From contig DBXI01000016.1 in NCBI GenBank assembly GCA_002309255.1, forward strand, positions 244 to 56,866: 56,623 nt of DNA. Reading direction: 5' to 3'. Position 1 is the first letter of the stretch, and every line of letters begins with the position of its first letter. The notes under the pieces were generated by a model that saw nothing but the letters and a program-made list of their open reading frames with translations, was not told the origin of the DNA and searched no databases. The position numbers and the translations under genes were made by a program. This stretch comes from Bacteroidales bacterium UBA1216. Lineage in GTDB: Bacteria; Bacteroidota; Bacteroidia; Bacteroidales; Paludibacteraceae. Below, one piece after another: positions 28,801 to 37,800 of this stretch.

Positions 28801-31800
28801 GAGGGTGAAGATCTTAGTAGCGCAGCCGTTGGCATCTTTGATTGAGTCGAAGTACGTGCCGGCAGTCTCGCAATTGATCGTATGTCCGCTCCCGACGTTG
28901 TTCCATACGTACGGCAAGCACTCGGTCGCCTGGATGGTCTCGGTCGTACGCGGTGTGACATTCACGGTGTAGGTCACCACAGAGTCGCAGCCCGAAGCAT
29001 TGCGTAGGGTCTCGGTGAACGTCTCAGCGGTCTTCGCAATGAACGAGCGGTTACCGGCTACTACTGCATCGTACTGGCAAGCATTGATGGTCTCGGCACC
29101 GGCGTTGTCCTGACCGATGGTGAGTTTGAGCACTACCGTGCTGTCACAGCCGCAGGATGAGGGGAGAGCCTGCGGATAGATACCCGAAGCATCGTAGGTC
29201 GTACCCTGCCAGGTGTACGAGCCGCAAGCGTGTACGTAGGTCGTATCGCTGTAGGTCTTGTTCACCGTCAGGTGCAGGTAGTGGATCGAGTCAGCCTCAG
29301 CATGACTGTACAGGCCTGAGCGGTAGAAGTTACCGTAGTCAACGCCCTGATGCAACCAGTTGAACGGAGCAACGTTGTCGCAGATCGTTACCTCGGCGGT
29401 ATCCATCGGCAGCAGTAGCTCATGCACATTGATCGTTACGTGATATACGCTGTCGCAGCCACCTGCCGAAACGTACTGAAGCACGTACTCGCCACCTTCC
29501 GTATAAGTGTGAGGATGTACGGGATCAGTGAATGGCAGTTCGGTGTTGAGGATGTCGTGCGTCTCGTAGAACTCGTAGCTCTCACTGATGGTGAGGTTCA
29601 GTACGAAGATCGAGTCGCAACCATTGACTGTTGCCAAGGTGTCACGGTAGATGCCTGACTTGATGTACGTGTTACCGTTCACCTCCCATTCGTACGAGTC
29701 GCACCATGTTACGTTGATCGAGTCGAAGTAGTGCTGACCAACCGTCAGGTTCAGTTGCAGATAAACGCTATCGAAGTCGTTCTTACTGCGCAACGTGTCA
29801 AGCAGCACTTGCTGTCCAACGGGCAGGTCGTTGTACCATGTATCGTTGAAGAAGACAGGCTCGCCGTAGCAGACGCTTTGCGTGAAGATCTGCAGCTCCG
29901 GCTCATGTTGCTTAACCGTGATGCGGTAGATCGAGTCGCAGTAGAACGAGCCATCATCGAATACATCAACGGAATCCGCCTTAACGTACTCATACGTGCC
30001 GGCCTCGGCGATCAGTTGGTTACCACGCCATGTGAAGGTCTCACCCTTCTCTATCATGCGCGGTGCATCGTCGTGCGCGTACTCCTTAGCTACGTAGAGG
30101 TCGAGCTCGTAAATCTTGTCGCAGTTACCCGGGCAGATGATCGTATCCAACTGGTGTGTCGTGGCAGTCAGACCCTTGGCCAGGATGATCGGCTGGTTGT
30201 TGCAGTCGACGATCGGCCTATTGCTGTTCGTCTCGGTATCGAAGTACGTATCCCATGTGAACGTCTCGCCGTAGCAGAGGCGTGCCGTGGTCTTAAGCGG
30301 TTCGATGGAGTCAACATGGAAGGTGATGATCTGCTCTAAGCCTTCGCAATGTGCATCCTTCGGCGTTACATGCAGCTTGTACTCACCCTTCAGCAGCGGT
30401 GCTGCGAAGCGGATGGTGGAGTCAGCCTCAGCGCCGAGGGCGTTCATCGTGCCGGAGATGATCTCCGTGCTTGCCTCGTTGAGCACCTTATATTCAAACT
30501 GAGTAGCATCGGTGTTCACGTAGTGGAACGCAACCGTATCCACCGGCTGGCAAATGCGCTGCTCGGCAGGTGTGAGTGCAACAACAGGGTTCTTGCGGAT
30601 GTAGAACGAGTCAACAGCCGTCTTCTCGCAGCGGTACTCAGAGGAGTCAACGACTTCCAATATGTACATCACGCCGGCCTCCAGCGTATCCGGCTCAGAC
30701 GAAGCATCCTTCAGCAGATCAAGTACAAGGGTTGACGTGCCGTCAGCTACGATCAGGCTGTCGCCGGAGCGTACGCTCTCCGTGGCGCCTCGCTTGCGCA
30801 GTGTGTAACTGTAGCGGTTAGCACCCGTGGTGTTGAAGGTAGCCGTGATGGTCGGAGTGTTCTCGCAGATGCTGTCAGCGCTGAACGCCAGATCGGTAAG
30901 CGTCGGCAGCGGATGAATCGTGAAGGTTACATCCGTTATCTCGATGCCCTCGCACGCATGTACGGACTGCGGCGTGAGGTTGATGGTGTAATCACCGGCG
31001 GTCAGGTCGTGTGCCGGATCACCATCCGGGTCTGCAACAGGGATAAGGAACGTTGTTTGCTCTGCCTCGACCTCCACAGCCTGTGCGCTGCGGATCTCGC
31101 CTTCGCCAACACGTGTTACCGTATAGGTGAAGCCGGTGATACGTGTATCAGTGTCTGCCGCGTGGGCATCTGTGAACGTCACGTCTACATGCGACTTGTC
31201 GGCGCAGGTGTCTTGTGCCGTAACCTCACCGCTCACGCTCGGCAACTGCCATACATGGAACTCATAGCGGAACGTATCACTCTCGCAAGAGGTAGCATCG
31301 TTCTTAACCACGATAAAGATCGAGTCAATGCCGTGCGACAAGTTACCCACGATCGGCAGGTCGAATATACCCTCATTGATAGCTGTCCAATCAGACAGTG
31401 TAGCAACGCCCTTACTCCAGATGTAGTACTGATAAGAGTCGGCATCCGATGCTGTGAACTTCACAGGTGTATTCACTGCGCTCTCGCAGGTATCCACAAC
31501 ACTTACTGTATTTACCTTGGGCTTGGTGTGTACATAGAACTTCTGTTCACTCGGTTCACTCCAGCACAAGCTGTCAGTTTGCGCCTGAATATTCAGCGTG
31601 TACTGCTGGGTCTCGTTTGCCTCTAAGGTGTGTACACCGCCTATCTTAAACGTACCGGTGCCGCTTGTGATCGTGCCCGTGCCGGTGAAGGATGTTTCAT
31701 CTCCGTTCGGATCGGATAAGGTGTATTTGTATGTGTACGTATGCGGTGAAGGAACATCACAAGTGTATGTTACCTCTATCGTATCACTCTCTGCACAGAG

Positions 31801-34800
31801 GTCTGCAACCGGATCCAGTGTGATGGTAGGTTGCACATTCACCCAGAACGGATAAACCTGCTCGTCGCCCATACAGCCGTGCTCCGACTGCGGCTTAACG
31901 AACAGCTTGTATGCGCCCAACAGGTTCAGACCGGTGCTGCTCGGGTTGAACGAAACCTTGCCCGGATTCGGATTCACCTTCTGCTCTGCAACTACGGTCG
32001 TCAAACCGTCAGCCGTCTCGATGCGGTAGTAGATCGTATCCGTGTTCGTTGTCTCAAACGTTACATCCACCATCGTCGCATCCTCGCAGATGGTCGCATA
32101 AGCCTGGAACGTCAACTTCGGCAGAGGATTGACGGTGAACTTCTGCTCTACAGCCGTGTTCTCGCCGCAGTTACCGTTCTTCGGCGTTACGCGAAGCGTA
32201 TAGGTTCCGGCCTGCAGGATAGGTAGTACGATCTCGCCAGCTGCAAGCGCCGTGCTGTCGCTCTGAGATGTGAACGCAGGCTCATCGTTGCTGTTCAGTA
32301 CAACGTAACTGTACTTCTCGGCTACAGGAGCATTCGAGGTATAAGTTACATGGATCTGCTCGTACGTACATACACTGTCGATACGATCCAGTTCGATGTG
32401 AGCCGTATCGTATAGTACGAATGCTAATTTACCGGCAGCGAGGTTCGTCGAGTCGCAGTTAGCAGACAGAACTTTTGTGATCTCCAACTCATAGTTACCT
32501 GCCTCGTTGAGTTGTGCCTTCGGGATGATCAGGTCTTGACCTTTATTCAGCGGTTGTGGGCCAAATGTGCCACCCGGCTGAGTCAGTGTCCACTCGATCT
32601 GCGTAGCGTTATCGGATACCCAGTAGGCTATCTTCAGACCGGTGGCAGGAACAGCGGTGATACATCCGGTCGGGTCGGGTTCGGTGACCTTAGCCGAAGG
32701 CAACTGACGGATGGTAAACGGAATCTGAGCCGTGTCACTCACGCAAGTTGGAGAGCTAACCACCAGCTTAAGGGTGTAGTCACCTGCCGGCCAGAACGAA
32801 GGATCATTGATGGCTACATCTACCTCGTTGTCAGCATCAGCAGCTACCGGCAGCGGTGTGCCTAACAGACTTGTCTTGCCAACAATATAGTAGTTGAAGG
32901 TAGCTACCGAATAGTCATCCACATTGCTAACCTTGAAGGTCAGCTTGGTCTTATCCACACCATAGCAGGTGTCGGCTACTGCGGAATCCGAGATGATCGG
33001 TTTGGGCAGTACGTTGAAGGTGATTGCATCCGACCACTCGCCCGGGCAATCCAGATCAGAGATAGCTTGCGCCTTCAGTGTGTACGGATTGCCGGTAGCT
33101 TTCAAGTTCTGCAAGTTGATCAGGAAGGTTTTGTCAGTACCGTCAAACGGCTCGGAAATGATCTGGTTGATAGAGTCGCGAACCGGGTTATTGCCGTTGT
33201 CCCACAACTTGTAGTTATACTTGCGTGCATTGGTGGAAGCATTGTAGGTGATGGTCAGCACTGCATCTTCCTCACACGGGTAGTTGGCTACAGCTTTCGG
33301 TGTGATTGTCGGCAGCGGTTTGATTACCAGATCCACAGTATCATTCTTCTCGCTAACGCACTTCGTGGTGCGGTTTGCTGCTTGTAGGATCAGTTTGTAT
33401 GTGCCTACCGGCAGGTTGTTCATGCCATCTACATCGAATGCGGTCTGTGCATTCTTGAGCACACCTGCATGCTTAGCCGGGGTCAGCTCGGTGAGATCCT
33501 CGTTCTTCAGCCAGTAGTGCAGCGAGTCAGTGTTCTCAGATGCTGAATAGGTCACGTTCCACTTGCCGTCGTTCGGGAAGGCTTTGTAGCATACGGAGTC
33601 TTTCCGATGCTCTTCTTTCACCGTTGCTGTCGGCAACTCATAGATCGTGAAGGTCTTCAGTCGTCCTTCGCCTGTGCTCGGGCATCCGTTGGTACCCATG
33701 GCGATGAGCTCCAGCTCGTAGTCACCGGCCTTCAGGTCGGCAACACAGTTCACGATGTTGAACGAACCGCTTGCCGCCTGTTCGCTCTTCGTGCCGTAGA
33801 TCAGGATAGCATCCGAACCTTGCTTGCGAACCTCGTAGCGGAACTTCTTCGTGAACGTCAATCCGCTGTACTCCACAGGGATAGCTTCACTACCCTCACA
33901 TACACCGGTCACCTTGTCCAGTTGAACGGAAGGTTTCTTCTTCAGTGTGATGGTAGTTGTCTTGTGCGGTGCTGCGCTCTCGCAGTCATGATCGGACTTG
34001 GCGGTAACGGTCAGGGTGAGCGCTTTCATCGGATCATCTCCTGTGGTCAAACCATCTATATCCACCTCGATCGTTCCGTCCACTACGGTCGCATTATCCA
34101 CCACGCGGTCAGTGATACCGGCACCAGACAGGGTGTAACGGATGGTCTGAGCGTTATCGCTGGCGGTGAACGGTACATACACCTTGTTCTCGCCCTCGCA
34201 CACATCGGTGGCGGTCAGGCTGTTGATGGTAGGCAGCGGCCAGATGAAGAACTCAATTGAGTCAGGCTTGCTTTCGCAAAGCTCATCGCTATATGTGCTG
34301 ATGCGCAGGATGTACGGTGTGTTCTCGTCGGCAACTAACGTGTTGATATTCACATCAAACGTACCGTCCGCCTCATCGTCTTCATCCGGATCATCCTCCC
34401 GCAGACATACGGATGGGTTACCTTTCTTGTAGAGGCAGAACTCGTAGTAGTCGGCTGCATCGTTCTTGTCGTAGGTAACGGTTATCTTATTGGTTTTGCA
34501 GGTGTTCAGGCTCGAGTTGGTGATCTTGACGGTCGGTCTTTGGTTGATCACGAAGTTCTGCGTTTTATCCACGCCCTTGCACTTGTGCTCAGACAGGGCG
34601 TTCACCTTCACCGTGTATGTTCCTGCCGTCCACTTCGTGCTCGGGGTCATCGGGATAGTGAATGTGTTCGGAGTCTTCACCTTGATCATGGTGTCGAGCA
34701 CCGCTGTGCTGCCCCTGCTTACCGATACGATCAGTGAGTCGGCATTCACAGGCGAGCTGTACGTAACCTCCACAGCCTCGTCCTCTTCGCACTTCGCGTC

Positions 34801-37800
34801 TATCGCCGACAGGTTGACAGACGGCTGCGGGTTGATTACGAACGTTGTAACAGAGTCTGCGCCGCCTACGCAACTGTTGGTTGAGGTCGGGAGAGCCTTG
34901 ATCTGGTACGTACCGGCAACCCAAGTGCTTGCGTCAGATAGATCCAATACAATCGAACCATTTGCTGTTGCATCTACCACAGGATCAATAATGTCGATTG
35001 CTATAGGAGCGGTTGTACGGTTCACATGATAGGTGAGCGTACCGGCTACATTATCCACATTGGTGTACTTGATCGTTATGCTCGTCTCCTCCTTCTCGCA
35101 TATCGGAGCATGTTGGTTGAAGCGGATAACAGGCTCGGGATAAACAGTGAAGGTCTGACTTTCGCTCTTCGTGCTATTGGCCACATCTTTGTTCTGCACA
35201 GATACTACCAGCGTGTACGAGCCGCCCTTCAGCGTAGTGGTAGGCAGGTCAAACTCCTCCGTGCGCTCTGTGCCGTCAATGGTTGCGTTGGTCAGATCTG
35301 TCCATGCGGGCTCGGTGGTCGGATAGACACGTGTACCGCCTTTCTGTACCTCGAACTTGTACTGGTTGGAGTAGTTCGTACTGATCTTTACCGTGATCTT
35401 TTCCTCACCCGGGCAGAAAGCTGTCTTGCTGAGTTCATCGATCTTGACACTGGTAGGATAGAAGATCGTTATATCCAGAGTCTCCGTCGTCGTACATCCG
35501 TTCTTTGTGGTAGCGGTTACCGTCAACAGGTAATCGCCTGCAGGCAGCGTGCCGGTTGTGATGGTGATCGATTCTTCCTTGCCGGGGTTATTCTTTGAAC
35601 CCGGGGTGGCATAGATGCTCGCGTCCGTCTTGTTCACAAAGGTGAACTCATATTTGCTCAATTCCTCGGTTGACTTATAAGGCACGCTGACGGAAGCCGT
35701 TCCCTGGATGGTGTTCAGGTCTAATCCACCGGGGTTAAGCGTCAAGTCGGTCATCGGGTGGATGATGAACTGCGGCTTGGAGGCAAACGATGCGCTCTTG
35801 CAGCCGGCATCGGTCTTTACATAGGCCTTTACGGAGTATGTACCCGGATCCCAGCTTGCGGTGGTGATTTCAAACGTCTTGCCTTCAGTAATAGCAACAT
35901 CCGTCCAGCCCTGTTTCTCGGTTGCGGGATCGACATCCACACGCATCACCTTGTAGCAAACAGTGTTGGCATCGGTGTGGTTATACGTCACGGTGAACGC
36001 ACCGGCATCCGACTTACACTTGCCGGTATTACCCGAAGCCATCGCCAGAGCCGTAATGGTCGGCTTGGGATTGATGACTACATCCACCTCCTCACTCGAC
36101 GTATTCTCGCAATTAGCGGAATAGACAGTCGCCTTGAGCTTGTATTTTCCTGCCGAAAGCGAACTGAGGCCTTCGATGGTGAACTCACCGGATGCAGATG
36201 CCGGATTCACCTCGCCCGACCTACTTTCTGAACCTTTCTTGAGCTCGTAGGTAAAGCGTGTGGCTGCATTTTCGGTGGTATATTCAACCGTCAATTCATT
36301 GTCATCCGTCTGGCACAATGTTCCCTTTGGAGTCAGCGTAACAGTCGGCAACTTGAATACCGTGAATCCGATAGCCGTGGCATACGGATCACCTGTACAT
36401 GCCGGAGTGGTGCCGGACTTAGGAGTAATCGTTACGGCATACGAACCGGCAGGTGCTGACATTCCGATTTCTGCCAGCGAGATTTGGTTGTTGGCAGGTT
36501 TCTTGAATGCTTTAGGTGCGAAATGCGGGTTACCATCTTTCTTCACCTCAACGATTATACTATCCGCAGTACCGGGAATAGTGAGGTACGGTAGTGCAGT
36601 CACTCCCTCGCATAGTTTGTCGTTGGAGATCGTCACAGCCTCCGGAGTGATGGTCGGTATCGGATGTATAGTGAACGGCTTGCTGATAACGGAAGCTTCG
36701 CCGCAAGTGTTATTCGCGGTAGCTTGCACGCGCAACAAATAACTACCTGCCGGCAGACCGGCTGTTGCACTCATGTCAATCGTTCCGGATGTAGCGGTGG
36801 AGTTAACTGTTGACGGATCTATAACCGTCTCTCCGCCTACACCGACCTTGGTCACCCAGTACGTGTACGACTTGATAGACGAAGCGGTGTAAGCGTTGTT
36901 GGCAACGGCTTCTCCTGCGCAAACAGGCGATATATCGCTCAGCGTGATGTGCGCCGTGTCGTATATCTCAAAGGTTATCGATCCGTTCTTCTTCAGTCCG
37001 GTCGAGTCGCAGTGCGTTGACCAAACGCTGTCGATTAACAGCGTATATGTACCCGCAGCCTTCAGATCATCCTTCGACAGAGTAAGTGGTGCGCCTTTTT
37101 GCTCTTTCTTAACTATCTTCGCAGCGCCACCCGGACGGGTCAGTTCCCACTTGATCTGCGTTGTAGCAACCGATGAGTAGTTAACCACAATATCTTCATA
37201 TGGCATTACGCACCTGTTTAGATCGCTTGCTTTTGAAGTGATCGAAGCCGACGGCATCGGATAAACCTTGAAGGTTGCAGTCACCGTATCACTCGGGCAA
37301 GCTGCCGGATCAGCAGAGTTGGCTACCATGTGCAGGGTGTACTCCGTTTCAGCGGTCAGACCACTTATCGCACTGATATTCAGCTTAAACGTATAGTCGT
37401 CATCAGCATCCACACTAACCGGATCCGACCAATCAGTGGATGTAGCGCCGGTGTAGCGATACTTGTACTTCCGCGCGCCATCCTCCATCTTGATCTTCAC
37501 CTCCGTCTCGTCCTCTTTATCACACGCATTATCCACTGAGGTGATCGTGATCTTCGGCTGCTTGCTGATGGTGAAGTCGATTGAGCTGGTGTCGCTGTGA
37601 CACCCCTTATCCGACTCCGCGAATGCATACAACGTATAAACACCATCTGCCCAATAGGTTGCAGGCGTACCATCCTTGGTAAAGATGGTGTCTTGCTTTG
37701 ACGACTCGTATGGCACTGACCACCAGTCTCTTACCTCGTCCTCCCCTTTGGTCACCCTATAATGGATGTACTTGGCGTTCGTCTGATTGTACTTGATCAC